Positions 1 to 9,135 are shown, numbered from the stretch's first letter. The stretch is DNA of 59,760 bases from Chryseobacterium sp. 39-10 (GCA_001898255.1 MKTK01000024.1:1-59760), one strand, 5' to 3'. The notes: generated by a model from the sequence alone, not told the origin. Numbers and translations: made by a program.

Positions 1-335
1 GTCTGGAGACAGTGGATACTGAACATATTTTTCAATTTATGAAAAAGTATTTCAGCGATCATCAGGTGGAGGCGATCGTCATTGGGCTTCCTGTTGATTT
101 GAAGGGGAATCTCTCGGAAGTGGAGGTTCATATTCAGGCGTTTATCCGCACCTTCGAAGAAAAATTCCCGGAGGTAAAAGTGCATCGGTTTGATGAGCGG
201 TTTACCTCCAAAATGGCTTCTTTCTACATATCGCAAAGTGGGAAGAATAAAAAGAAAAAAGAAAATAAAGCATTGATAGACATGGTAAGCGCAACGCTGA
301 TCCTGCAAAATTTTTTAGAGCAACAACAAAGATGA
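1..335 (+). CDS. ruvX: Holliday junction resolvase RuvX/YqgF, 5' truncated
   Basis: C-terminal part of the YqgF/RuvX RNase H-fold family, cut by the window edge. The frame is open to the first bases (codons from position 3), so the GTG at 12 is not needed as a start. The segment VIGLPVDLKGN (about residues 23-33 counted from the GTG) is the family core, followed by VHRFDERFTSKMA and a late IDMVSATLILQNFL helix carrying the conserved acidic residue. The family acts on branched DNA or in RNA processing. The stop overlaps the start of def by 4 bases (ATGA), so the two are translationally coupled. Function is by family only. Confidence 0.85.
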   Translation, partial: LETVDTEHIFQFMKKYFSDHQVEAIVIGLPVDLKGNLSEVEVHIQAFIRTFEEKFPEVKVHRFDERFTSKMASFYISQSGKNKKKKENKALIDMVSATLILQNFLEQQQR

Positions 336-904
336 TATTACCCATCCGCGCGTTTGGAGACGCAGTTTTAAGAAAACATTGTCACGAAATTGACCAAGAT
401 TTTCCGCAACTTAATGAACTCATCACAAATATGTTCGAAACCATGCAATCGGCCAACGGAATTGGTCTTGCGGCACCGCAGGTTGGGCTCGACATTCGCC
501 TTTTTGTGGCAGATCTTACCCCTTTGGCAGATGATGAAGACTATGCTGATATTGCCGACGAACTGCGACAGTTCAAGAAGGTTTTCATCAACGCACGTAT
601 ATTGGAAGAAACAGGAGAAGAATGGAAGTTCAATGAAGGTTGTCTTTCAATTCCCGATGTGCGCGAAGATGTGAAAAGAAAGGAAACTGTGACAATAGAA
701 TATTATGACGAAAATTTCGTTCAGCATATTGATACTTTTTCAGATATGAGAGCGAGGGTTATTCAACATGAATATGACCATATCGAAGGAATCCTGTTCA
801 CCGATCATCTAAGCTCGCTGAAGAAAAAACTGGTGAAAGGGAAATTGATGAAAATTTCGCATGGCGATGTTGCCGTGAATTATAAGATGCGATTCCCAAA
901 ATAA
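332..904 (+). CDS. def: peptide deformylase
   Basis: Removes the formyl group from the N-terminal methionine of new proteins; cytoplasmic Fe2+ hydrolase. All three family motifs are present: GIGLAAPQVG (residues 43-52), EGCLSIP with metal-ligand Cys104, and QHEYDH with the HExxH metal/catalytic motif (residues 146-150). At 190 aa it has normal length and looks intact. The ATG at 332 overlaps the ruvX stop, supporting this start. It heads directly into the DUF5606 gene 43 bases downstream. Confidence 0.97.
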   Translation: MILPIRAFGDAVLRKHCHEIDQDFPQLNELITNMFETMQSANGIGLAAPQVGLDIRLFVADLTPLADDEDYADIADELRQFKKVFINARILEETGEEWKFNEGCLSIPDVREDVKRKETVTIEYYDENFVQHIDTFSDMRARVIQHEYDHIEGILFTDHLSSLKKKLVKGKLMKISHGDVAVNYKMRFPK

Positions 905-980
905 CGCTCAAATTGAACCTTTTTATTTAGAAAGTTAAAAATCCATAATGGCCAAGCGCCGAATTCAAAAAAAAATAATT

Positions 981-1553
981 ATGCAGTTAGAAAAAATCAT
1001 TTCCATCTCCGGAAAGCCGGGTCTTTATAAGCTGATTTCGCAGTTGAAAAACGGCTTCATTATTGAGGATGTTTTGACCAAAAAGAAAACCAATATCTCG
1101 AATTCATCACAAGTGAGTTTGCTTGATAATATTGCCATGTTTACTTTTGATAAAGAAGTTCCGTTGTTTGAAGTGTTCGAAAATGTGGCAAAGTCAAAAG
1201 ACTATAAGGAAACCATTTCCCACAAAGCGTCCGATGCTGAACTTAAAGCGTTTATGAGCGAGGTTTTGCCCGATTATGATACCGAAAGAGTGTATGCATC
1301 CGATATCAAAAAACTGGCACAGTGGTACAACACATTACAGAAAGCAGGGTACATTACTCCAGAAAGTTTTGTAAAAGTGGAAGAGGCCTCTGCCGAAGAC
1401 GCCACAACTGAGCATAAGAAAGCAGAAACTGCGGCTAAACCTGCTGCTAAAAAAGCAGCGCCAAAAGCGGAGAAACCTGCAGCGCCGAGAGCAAAAGCAA
1501 GTTCTTCTGCTGCAAAATCGGCACCCAAAAGTACCCACCGAAAACAAGGGTAG
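981..1553 (+). CDS. DUF5606 family protein
   Basis: Bacteroidota-restricted family of unknown function. The conserved part begins MQLEKIISISGKPGLYKLIS, which places the start at 981; an in-frame ATG at 948 would add only a basic 11-residue leader (MAKRRIQKKII). About residues 1-120 are the compact conserved domain. After that comes a low-complexity Ala/Lys/Pro tail (AAKPAAKKAAPKAEK...), likely disordered and able to bind nucleic acid or acidic partners. It lies between def and mazG in a run of housekeeping genes. No enzymatic motif is visible and no function is claimed. Confidence 0.85.
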   Translation: MQLEKIISISGKPGLYKLISQLKNGFIIEDVLTKKKTNISNSSQVSLLDNIAMFTFDKEVPLFEVFENVAKSKDYKETISHKASDAELKAFMSEVLPDYDTERVYASDIKKLAQWYNTLQKAGYITPESFVKVEEASAEDATTEHKKAETAAKPAAKKAAPKAEKPAAPRAKASSSAAKSAPKSTHRKQG

Positions 1554-1652
1554 AATAAGAATAATATCCACAAAACCTTCCACAGATTTTACTGTTCAGC
1601 AAATTGTTCCATTGTGTTGAGCAGTGAAATTGGTGGTTTTTTTAATAGTGTT

Positions 1653-2423
1653 ATGAATACCAAGGAAGAAAAGTTAGCCGCTTTCGGTGAGTTACTCAAT
1701 ATCATGGATGACTTGCGCGAGAAATGTCCGTGGGATCGCAAGCAGACGCTTGAATCTTTGCGCCATCTTACATTGGAGGAAGTGTATGAACTCTCGGACG
1801 CTTTGCTGGCTGAAGATCTTCAGGAAATTAAAAAAGAACTGGGAGATGTGCTGCTGCACTTGGTTTTTTACGCTAAAATAGGATCCGAAAAAGGAAGTTT
1901 CGATATCGGTGATGTCATCAGGTCTCTCAATGAAAAACTGATTTTCCGGCACCCTCATATTTACGGCGATGTAAAGGTGCAGGATGAAGATGAAGTGAAA
2001 AGAAACTGGGAAAAACTGAAACTTAAAGAAGGGAACAAATCCGTGCTATCGGGCGTTTCGAAAGGAACACCCAGTATTGTAAAGGCCTTCCGTATTCAGG
2101 AAAAAGTGAAAGGTATTGGCTTTGAGTTTGACAGTGCCCATGATGCTTGGAAAAAAGTGGAGGAGGAGTTGCGTGAATTTCATGCGGAGACCAATCGGGA
2201 TAGAAAAGAGCAGGAATTGGGTGATGTTTTCTTTTCACTTATCAATTATGCCCGGATTTCCGGTCTGAATCCCGATACAGCACTGGAAAAAACCAATCAT
2301 AAATTTGTTGCTCGTTTTCAACAGATGGAGCAGCTGGCACATCAGCGAAATCTTAATTTGTCGGAAATGAAACTGTCGGAAATGGATTTGCTGTGGGAAG
2401 AAGCCAAGAAAGGAGAGCAGTGA
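1653..2423 (+). CDS. mazG: nucleoside triphosphate pyrophosphohydrolase MazG
   Basis: Hydrolyses NTPs/dNTPs to NMP and pyrophosphate, a house-cleaning enzyme of the all-alpha NTP pyrophosphatase fold. Two MazG domains are visible: the first with CPWDRKQTLESL, EEVYELSDAL and ELGDVLLHLVFYA, whose Glu/Asp residues bind Mg2+; the second with EEELREF and ELGDVFFSLINYAR. The start is taken at the ATG at 1653 (MNTKEEKLAAFGELL). A GTG at 1614 would add 13 residues unlike the family. Length of about 256 aa is normal. A convergent terminator follows at 2475. Confidence 0.95.
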   Translation: MNTKEEKLAAFGELLNIMDDLREKCPWDRKQTLESLRHLTLEEVYELSDALLAEDLQEIKKELGDVLLHLVFYAKIGSEKGSFDIGDVIRSLNEKLIFRHPHIYGDVKVQDEDEVKRNWEKLKLKEGNKSVLSGVSKGTPSIVKAFRIQEKVKGIGFEFDSAHDAWKKVEEELREFHAETNRDRKEQELGDVFFSLINYARISGLNPDTALEKTNHKFVARFQQMEQLAHQRNLNLSEMKLSEMDLLWEEAKKGEQ

Positions 2424-2474
2424 AATCGAACTGAATATCGTGATTCGTAAACGAAATTTTTTCTGTTTAATCAT

Positions 2475-2503
2475 AAAAGCACCTCTTGTGAAGTGCTTTT
2501 TTT
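2475..2503. terminator. bidirectional terminator between mazG and the DUF779 gene
   Basis: Stem AAAAGCAC / GTGCTTTT around a 10-nt loop, followed by a T run on + and by an A/T-rich stretch on -. It sits between two convergent genes and can serve both. Confidence 0.8.
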
Positions 2504-2915
2504 ATTGTGGTTTTTCTTTTTCCTGAATCATGTACTGATGGTAGGGGATGGTGTGTTCGAGATTGGCTAATTCGTCCTGAGTGAAGATGCGGTAATTGAT
2601 TTTAAAGGTTTTGTTCTTCGGCGTTTCCAGTGAAAAACCACCAGCTCCAAATCCGTCCAGCACATCCAGTTCGAAGTGGCTGTATTTCCAGTATTCGAAC
2701 AAATCATGGTCAATCCAAAACTGAAAACCGTTGATTGTGCCAATGCTCACATCTCTTGTTCTGGGGTAAAAATGTCCTTTCCTGAAACACTGTGGCTGTG
2801 TGCCTTCACAGCATCCACCGGCTTGGTAAAACATGAGTTCGCCATATTCGTTGGCAAGTTGTTGCACTAATGCTAATGCTTGTGGTGTGGCAGAGAGCCG
2901 TTTCGTTTTTTCCAT
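2502..2915 (-). CDS. DUF779 domain-containing protein
   Basis: Small 137-aa protein of the DUF779 family. Members are commonly found beside NAD-dependent aldehyde dehydrogenases of the ExaC/AcoD type, as here. Visible features are a Gly/Cys-rich segment (YQAGGCCEGTQPQCF, about residues 30-44), which could bind a metal or protect a thiol (inference), then DVSIGTINGFQFWID and GAGGFSLETP. No known catalytic motif. It lies downstream of the aldehyde dehydrogenase on the same strand, but a strong terminator (2938-2962) separates the two, so expression may depend on read-through or its own promoter. Confidence 0.85.
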   Translation of the reverse strand: MEKTKRLSATPQALALVQQLANEYGELMFYQAGGCCEGTQPQCFRKGHFYPRTRDVSIGTINGFQFWIDHDLFEYWKYSHFELDVLDGFGAGGFSLETPKNKTFKINYRIFTQDELANLEHTIPYHQYMIQEKEKPQ

Positions 2916-2937
2916 AGCGGTACAAGATGTGTTGTGG

Positions 2938-2962
2938 AAAAAGAGCGCCGCAAACGGCGCTC
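2938..2962 (-). terminator. rho-independent terminator after the aldehyde dehydrogenase
   Basis: On the - strand: GAGCGCCG - TTTG - CGGCGCTC followed by TTTTT. The stem is perfect, 8 bp and GC-rich. It ends the aldehyde dehydrogenase transcript just before the DUF779 gene. Confidence 0.85.
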
Positions 2963-2998
2963 CATCTCAATTGTTATAGATAATGACGCTTCTGTTTT

Positions 2999-4508
2999 TT
3001 AGAAGAATCCCAATTTCTTTTTGTCATAAGAAATCAACATATTTTTTACGTTACGGTAATGGTTAAGCATCATTTTATGATTCTCTCTACCGATTCCCGA
3101 TTGCTTGTATCCACCAAAAGGTGCACCTGCTGGATAATTGTGATATTGGTTTACCCACACTCTGCCTGCTTCAATGGCTCTTGGAACCTGATACAGCTGA
3201 TGCGCATCTCTGGTCCATACACCAGCGCCAAGTCCGTAAATGGTATCGTTAGCAATTTCTAAAGCTTCAGCTTCGTCCTTGAAAGTGGTAACCGCCAATA
3301 CAGGCCCGAAGATTTCTTCCTGAAATACTCTCATTTTATTATTGCCTTTAAAAAGAGTTGGCTGAATGTAGAATCCGTGATCCAAATCGCCACCCAGTTT
3401 GTTGGCATCACCACCGGTCAATACCTCGCAACCCTCTTCTTTGCCTAATTTGAGGTAACTCATGACTTTTTTCGAACTGAACTTTGGAAGCTTGTGCGCC
3501 CATCATTACTGAAGTGTCTAATGGGTTTCCAACCTTAATGGCGTTCACTCGTTCTACCACTTTCGCGATGAATTTATCATAAATGCTTTCCTGAATTAAA
3601 AGCCGAGACGGACAAGTACAGATTTCGCCTTGGTTAAAGGCAAAGAGCACTGCACCTTCCACTGCTTTGTCCAGATAATCATCATCTTCATCCATTACAC
3701 TTTCAAAGAAAACGTTAGGAGATTTACCGCCAAGTTCCAGGGTTACCGGTATAATGTTTTCGGTGGCATATTGCATCACCAATCGTCCTGTTGCAGTAGA
3801 ACCCGTGAATGCTGCTTTTTGAACTCTTGGGTTGGTGACCAATGCATGCCCGAGTTCAGCACCGAATCCATTGACGATATTTACAACACCTGGAGGTAGC
3901 AAGTCGCCGATAATTTCCATTAAGTACATGATGGAAACAGGTGTGCTTTCCGCTGGTTTCAGGATCACACAGTTTCCTGCAGCCAGTGCCGGTGCCAATT
4001 TCCATACCGCCATTAGGATGGGGAAGTTCCAAGGAATAATTTGTGCCACTACGCCAATAGGTTCGTTCACGATAAGCGAAACTGTGTTGCTGTCAAGCTC
4101 CATGGCAGAACCTTCTTCGGCCCGAATTACCCCTGCGAAATATCGGAAATGGTCGATGGCTAAAGGAATATCGGCGTTTAGGGTTTCTCGCACTGCTTTA
4201 CCATTATCCATTGTTTCTACTACGGCGATGTCTTCTAAATGCTGCTCGATGCGGTCTGCAATTTTGTAGAGGATGTTGCTTCGCTCAGTAACAGAGGTTT
4301 TGCCCCATGTTTTAAATGCTTCATGGGCTGCATCTACTGCTTTTTCTAAATCGGCCTCGTTGGAGTGAGCAACTGTTGAAATGTGAGAGCCGTCAATAGG
4401 CGTTATTACATCAAGATATTCGCCGCTGGATGGTGGTGTCCATTGTCCGTTAATGTAATTGTCATACTTTTCTTTTAGCTGTACCTTGTCATAGATTTTT
4501 GAACTCAT
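2999..4508 (-). pseudogene. aldehyde dehydrogenase (ExaC/AcoD type), frameshifted
   Basis: NAD-dependent aldehyde dehydrogenase, likely for acetaldehyde or other short aldehydes. The N-terminal frame (4508 down to 3408) has the NAD-binding region IIPWNFPILMAVWK (157-170), FTGSTATG (234-241), general base Glu258 in LELGGKSP and catalytic Cys297 in FNQGEICTCPSR. The C-terminal frame (to 2999) has [22 protein letters not shown] and the ending [10 protein letters not shown] typical of the AcoD/ExaC group. The frames meet at an A6 run on - (T6 at 3467-3472): the text reads gaaaaaagtcatgag, and dropping one A restores EKVMSYL. Everything else is intact, so this is either a recent inactivation or a homopolymer base error. 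Its neighbour is the DUF779 gene. Confidence 0.88.
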
Positions 4509-4922
4509 ATTCTGTTTTGTATTTAATTTGTTTGGAAATTATCAATTTTATTGAACAGGAAAAAGCTAAAATTTGTTAATTATTATATTATTTCATAATT
4601 AGAGTTGATGAAGGTTTTTGATATTATAGTAAAGTGCTGCAAATTAGTGTTTTACTTGTTTGTTTTCGTTCTAAACAGAGTGGTGAAAAGTGTCACGTTT
4701 TGTGGTGCCAGAATGTAAAATGATTGCTTTAAACTTTATGATATTTAATTAAAGTTCTGATTAATAACTTGTTGTGATCTTATGGCAATTAAGACTTAGC
4801 TGTAATAATTTTTACCAAAATGGATGATCACTTCATGGATTTTGAATTTCTCTTCTTTTTTTTCTTTTAAAATACCATTTAATTAATCCATTGGTTAATC
4901 AATGAGGAAAGTACCTGATTTG
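4509..4922. other. intergenic region, AT-rich
   Basis: About 410 bases with no credible gene. It holds the upstream region of the aldehyde dehydrogenase and the 3' side of the ABC export operon, both on -. There are short AT palindromes (for example TTTAATTAAA near 4745), but no clear TAnnTTTG box and no strong terminator. Confidence 0.5.
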
Positions 4923-6044
4923 TTATGTGGTTTTCCTGTAATTCCAGATTGCAAAACCGTTCAGTGCGATTCCGAAAAGTGAGATGTAAAGAAGTTCTGT
5001 TCCCAAATCTGCCAATCCGGCTCCTTTCAAAACAATGAGCCGCACTACCTTGATAAAATGGGTAACTGGGGTGAAATCAGACATGGTTTTCGCCCAATCC
5101 GGCATGCTGTCGATGCTGGTAAAGAAACCGCTCATCAGCATAAAGATCATCATAAAAAAATAAGCGATAAACATGGCCTGCAACTGGGTATCGGCAAAGG
5201 TGGAAATCAGCAGACCCAACCCTAATAAAGCGATTAAATAAACGGCAGCAAAAAGATAAAGCGCCCAAAGACTGCCTTGTGGAAATATCCCATACACCAC
5301 ATACATCACCGTAAGTCCAAGCGTAAATACAATTAAACCAATAATCCAGAAAGGGATAAGTTTTCCTAGGATAAACTGCCATTTTTTAATCGGTGTCACG
5401 TTGATTTGCTCAATGGTTCCGATTTCTTTTTCTTTCACAATATTTAATGCGGTGATGAATCCGCCAATCATTGTCAGCAATAAAACCAAAATTCCGGGCA
5501 CCATGTAATATTTGTATTCGGCCCTTGGATTGTACCAATTGGTACTTTCTACCGTTATTTTCGCATTTTGCGCGATTTGTCCGTTGGGTAATTTGATATT
5601 GACGTCCAGGTTTTTATTAAAATCATTCATCACCTGAACCAAATATACGCCACCCAAAGAAGATTTTGTCCCATTGATCGCATCCACCGAAAGGTTCACT
5701 TCCTGCGCTCCCTCGCGAATAAGATTCTTTTCGAAACCTGAAGGAATTTCCAGCACCAGATCTGCCTTGCCAAATTCAATGAGTTCCATTCCTTCTTTAA
5801 AAGAAGACGGAGCGGCTACAATTTTAAAGTATCCCGACGATGCAATTTTGTTTTCCAACTGCTCCGAATAGCTGCTGTGATCGTGATCAACATAAGCAAT
5901 ATTCACATTTTTTACTTCAAAATTAGCCGCCATTGGTAAAATAATGAGCTGCATAACCGGTGCAAAAAACATCATGGATAAGATGGTTCTGTCCCGCAAG
6001 ATCTGGCGGAATTCCTTTTGCAATATAAAAAGTAGTGTTTTCAT
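4923..6044 (-). CDS. ABC-2 type permease (YbhR/YbhS-like), last gene of the export operon
   Basis: Inner-membrane subunit of an ABC-2 exporter, 373 aa. The N-terminus KEFRQILRDRTILSMMFFAPVMQLIIL is the first membrane segment, preceded by the family's cytoplasmic helix. A large periplasmic domain follows (about residues 45-170), then five hydrophobic segments, with KEKEIGTIEQINVTPIKKWQFILGK as the typical coupling helix. It pairs with the neighbouring 377-aa permease to form a heterodimeric membrane domain. It is the fifth transport component after TolC, adaptor and ATPases in one - strand run. Substrate is not evident; related systems export drugs or other hydrophobic compounds. Confidence 0.92.
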   Translation of the reverse strand: MKTLLFILQKEFRQILRDRTILSMMFFAPVMQLIILPMAANFEVKNVNIAYVDHDHSSYSEQLENKIASSGYFKIVAAPSSFKEGMELIEFGKADLVLEIPSGFEKNLIREGAQEVNLSVDAINGTKSSLGGVYLVQVMNDFNKNLDVNIKLPNGQIAQNAKITVESTNWYNPRAEYKYYMVPGILVLLLTMIGGFITALNIVKEKEIGTIEQINVTPIKKWQFILGKLIPFWIIGLIVFTLGLTVMYVVYGIFPQGSLWALYLFAAVYLIALLGLGLLISTFADTQLQAMFIAYFFMMIFMLMSGFFTSIDSMPDWAKTMSDFTPVTHFIKVVRLIVLKGAGLADLGTELLYISLFGIALNGFAIWNYRKTT

Positions 6045-6135
6045 TTCTTAACTGGTTTCTACCACAGATGCGTCTATTTTTCTCTGATGTTTTTCTCTTT
6101 CACAGTTGTTGTTTATCTGTGCATCTGGGGCAATC

Positions 6136-7269
6136 TTACAATCGGATTTTAAAATTTTTCAGCGCCACAAACAATAAGCCGGCAGCCATTCCCGCAAGAA
6201 TTAGGGTTTCCTTCCAAATGTAACTGAAACCAAGCCCTTTCAGCATAACCGCTTTGATGATGGCATAATAATATTTTGACGGTAGAATGTTTGAAATCCA
6301 TTGAAATATTTTGGGCATATTTTCCAGCGGAAACATAAAACCAGTCAGCAGAAGCGTAGGTAGCATCATTCCCATCATCGAAATTAGCATCGCCGTTTGT
6401 TGGGAAGCCGTAACGTTCGAAATTAGCAAGCCCAATGATAAACAGGTGATGATGAATAAGATACTTTCGGCAAAAATGAGGAGAAGACTTCCTTTGATTT
6501 CCACATCCAATAAAAACACCGAAAGCACCAGGATAATGATAAAATCAATGAGCGAAAGCACCAAATAAGGAACGGCTTTCGCAATGAGTACCATAATTGG
6601 CTTGAATGGCGATACCAGAAGGATTTCCATTGTTCCGAGTTCTTTTTCACGAACCACCGCAACGGAAGTAAGCGCCGTGCTTACAATCATAAAAATCAAG
6701 GAAATAACTCCGGGAATAAAATTAAGAGAACCATTTTGTTCTTCATTGTATAATTGCCTGACTTGGGGAATAATCTGATAGTTCATTTTTGCAGCGGGAT
6801 TTAGCTCCTGCTGGTAATTCCCGATAATGTTGTTGAGATAATTGGTGACAATTGTTGCGGTATTGGGATCGGAAGCATCCACAATGAGCTGGATTTTTGA
6901 ACCTTCGGGTTTGTAAAGATCCGAACCAAAATGAGAGGGAAAAATAAGTGCGCATTTTATTTCGCCTTGTTTAAAGCGGTTTTCAATGTCTTTGTAATTA
7001 ATTACCTGCTTTTTGAGCTGAAAATAAGAGCTGGACTGTATTTTATTAATAATCTGTTCAGACGGTACATCTTGCGCATTATCCATTACTGCAATTCCAA
7101 TATTTTTCACTTCACTGCTAAGCGCAAAACCGAACAGGACGATTTGCACAATTGGCAATCCGAAAAGGATGAGCAACGTTCTTCTATCTCGGAAAACGTG
7201 ATAGAATTCCTTGCGTATGAAAGCAAGAAGTTGAAAAGTGTACTTTGAAAATTGAAAGCTATTTTTCAT
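6136..7269 (-). CDS. ABC-2 type permease (YbhS/YbhR-like)
   Basis: Second membrane subunit, 377 aa, with the same plan as its neighbour: N-terminal FIRKEFYHVFRDRRTLLILFGLPIVQIVLFGF, a periplasmic domain (about 45-185), then membrane segments with the coupling motif REKELGTMEILLVSPFKPIMVLIAK. The two permeases are paralogues, as in YbhR/YbhS. It sits 91 bases before the other permease and about 150 bases after the second ATPase, with no terminator seen between them, so it is probably co-transcribed. Confidence 0.92.
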   Translation of the reverse strand: MKNSFQFSKYTFQLLAFIRKEFYHVFRDRRTLLILFGLPIVQIVLFGFALSSEVKNIGIAVMDNAQDVPSEQIINKIQSSSYFQLKKQVINYKDIENRFKQGEIKCALIFPSHFGSDLYKPEGSKIQLIVDASDPNTATIVTNYLNNIIGNYQQELNPAAKMNYQIIPQVRQLYNEEQNGSLNFIPGVISLIFMIVSTALTSVAVVREKELGTMEILLVSPFKPIMVLIAKAVPYLVLSLIDFIIILVLSVFLLDVEIKGSLLLIFAESILFIITCLSLGLLISNVTASQQTAMLISMMGMMLPTLLLTGFMFPLENMPKIFQWISNILPSKYYYAIIKAVMLKGLGFSYIWKETLILAGMAAGLLFVALKNFKIRL

Positions 7270-7420
7270 CTTGAAATATTCGCTTTGGTGTTTTCTGCAT
7301 TGCTTGTAAGCATTACTAAAGGTTTTGAAAGAAAGAATTTCATATAATTTCTCATGTTATTAAGTTTGATGAGTTAAAAATGAAAGTTGAAAGTGCGTTG
7401 TCGCTTTCCACTTTCTTTGG

Positions 7421-8179
7421 CTAATCTCCCGCTCTTTTCGCTCCTCTTGCCAACTGGTAGAAAACGTCATCCATCGTATCGGCATTTAGTTGCTTCTTCA
7501 GGTTTTCCGGGCTGTCAAGTGCTTCTATACGGCCGTCCACCATTACGCTGATTCGGTTGCAGTATTCTGCTTCGTCCATGTAATGGGTGGTAACAAACAC
7601 TGTAATTCCGTTGGCGGCTGCGTCATAAATCATATCCCAAAACTGTCTTCGGGTGATGGGATCGACACCGCCAGTAGGTTCGTCCAAAAAAACAATTTTA
7701 GGTCGATGGAAAATCGCTACCGAAAAGGCCAGTTTCTGTTTCCATCCCAATGGCAATTCACCGACTAATTTTTTTGCTTCTTTTTCCAAACCCAATGTAG
7801 CAATAAGTTCGCTGCTTCGCGTTCTTATCTCCGGTCTTGAAACGCCGTAGACGCCACCATAGAATTCAATGTTCTCCAGTAGGGTCAGGTTATCGTATAA
7901 TGAAAATTTCTGGCTCATGTAGCCAATATTTTTTTTGATATTTTCCTGCTGTTTATAAACATCAAACCCTGCCACGGTTGCCTCTCCGGAGGTGGGATAT
8001 GAAAGCCCGCAAAGAATACGCATTGCTGTTGTTTTCCCGGCACCGTTGGCTCCGAGAAATCCAAATATTTCACCTTGATCAACGTCAAAGGAAATGCTGT
8101 CCACTGCCTTGAAATCGCCAAACTGCTTTGTGAGGTTTTTACAGATGATTGCTTTGTTTTCCATACTTTTTTCTGCCAC
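7421..8179 (-). CDS. ABC transporter ATP-binding protein with degenerate signature motif
   Basis: Nucleotide-binding subunit, 252 aa. Walker A GANGAGKTT (43-51), Walker B VFLDEPTGGVD and H-loop TTHYMDEAEYC are intact. The signature LSGGQ is replaced by LPLGWKQK. In a two-ATPase exporter this predicts one canonical and one atypical ATP site, as I recall for one half of E. coli YbhF. The start may be the first ATG (MAEKSMENKA) or Met6. It lies between the other ATPase (41-base gap) and the permeases. Confidence 0.92.
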   Translation of the reverse strand: MAEKSMENKAIICKNLTKQFGDFKAVDSISFDVDQGEIFGFLGANGAGKTTAMRILCGLSYPTSGEATVAGFDVYKQQENIKKNIGYMSQKFSLYDNLTLLENIEFYGGVYGVSRPEIRTRSSELIATLGLEKEAKKLVGELPLGWKQKLAFSVAIFHRPKIVFLDEPTGGVDPITRRQFWDMIYDAAANGITVFVTTHYMDEAEYCNRISVMVDGRIEALDSPENLKKQLNADTMDDVFYQLARGAKRAGD

Positions 8180-8220
8180 AGATGCGTAAATTTTATTTCT
8201 AATGCTTTATCAGTCTTATT

Positions 8221-9135
8221 TTATTTTTCCATTAATCTGATAAAACAGTCTTCAATGGTTGGTTTTACTTCTTTAATTTCCAAGTTTTGATGACCTTTTT
8301 CAGTCAGTCGTTTTTCTAAATTTTCAACTTCCGACGCTTCATCTTTCATGGTAAAATGTAGATATTCGCCGAAGGCGAAACAACTTTCCACCTCTTGATC
8401 TGTTCGTAAATCCTGCAAAAGTCTGTAGATATTATCGGCTTTCGCGGCGAATAAGGTTTTAGGAAAACTTTTCACAATATTTTCCGGCGTGTCGATGGAC
8501 ATGATGCTGCCATTCTGCATGAGAGCAATTCTGTCGCAAAGTGTGGCTTCATCCATATACGGTGTAGAAACCACAATGGTAATACCCTGTTTTTTTAGAT
8601 GGTTGAGCATGTCCCAAAATTCTTTCCGCGAAACGACATCAACACCTGTTGTGGGCTCATCCAGAAATAATATTTTTGGTTTGTGGATTAATGCGCAGCA
8701 CAACGCCAATTTTTGTTTCATTCCACCCGAAAGCTTTCCTGCCCGTCGGTTGCTGAATGGTTTTATTTGCTCGTAAATATCTTTAATCAGCGCATAGTTT
8801 TCTTCAATTGTGGTTTCAAAGATCGTCGCGAAGAAAGTCAGGTTTTCCTCCACGGTCAAGTCTTGATATAGCGAGAATTTTCCTGGCATATAACCCACAA
8901 TATTTCGGATTTCTCTGTAATCTTTAATCACATCAAAACCCTCTACCGTTGCGGTTCCGCTATCTGCAAGCAACAAAGTGGTCAGCATACGGAAAAGTGA
9001 TGTTTTTCCAGCGCCGTCAGGACCAATCAGGCCAAATAGTTCTCCATCATGAACTTCAAAAGAAACATCGTTGACGGCTTTTACCGAACCTTTGTCGTAG
9101 GTTTTGATGATATTTTTAACTTCTACTGCTGCCAT
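8221..9135 (-). CDS. ABC transporter ATP-binding protein, canonical
   Basis: Nucleotide-binding subunit, 304 aa. Walker A GPDGAGKTS (38-46), signature LSGGMKQKLAL, Walker B ILFLDEPTTGVD, and a switch region STPYMDEATLC in which His of the H-loop is replaced by Pro-Tyr context (STPYMDEA rather than TTHYMDEA). About 80 residues follow the core, a regulatory C-terminal domain common in ABC-2 ATPases (SCFAFGEYLHFTMKDEASEVENLE). It corresponds to the N-terminal half of YbhF. Confidence 0.92.
   Translation of the reverse strand: MAAVEVKNIIKTYDKGSVKAVNDVSFEVHDGELFGLIGPDGAGKTSLFRMLTTLLLADSGTATVEGFDVIKDYREIRNIVGYMPGKFSLYQDLTVEENLTFFATIFETTIEENYALIKDIYEQIKPFSNRRAGKLSGGMKQKLALCCALIHKPKILFLDEPTTGVDVVSRKEFWDMLNHLKKQGITIVVSTPYMDEATLCDRIALMQNGSIMSIDTPENIVKSFPKTLFAAKADNIYRLLQDLRTDQEVESCFAFGEYLHFTMKDEASEVENLEKRLTEKGHQNLEIKEVKPTIEDCFIRLMEK

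Noticed and set aside
3408..3472. Programmed ribosomal frameshift in the aldehyde dehydrogenase
   Set aside because: The run contains A AAA AAG-like bases, but the restored frame needs +1, not -1, and no +1 stop or rare-codon context is present.
4872..4906. Third TetR operator copy near TTAATCCATTGGTTAATC
   Set aside because: Half-sites and spacing differ from the two real copies, and it lies past the last gene of the operon.
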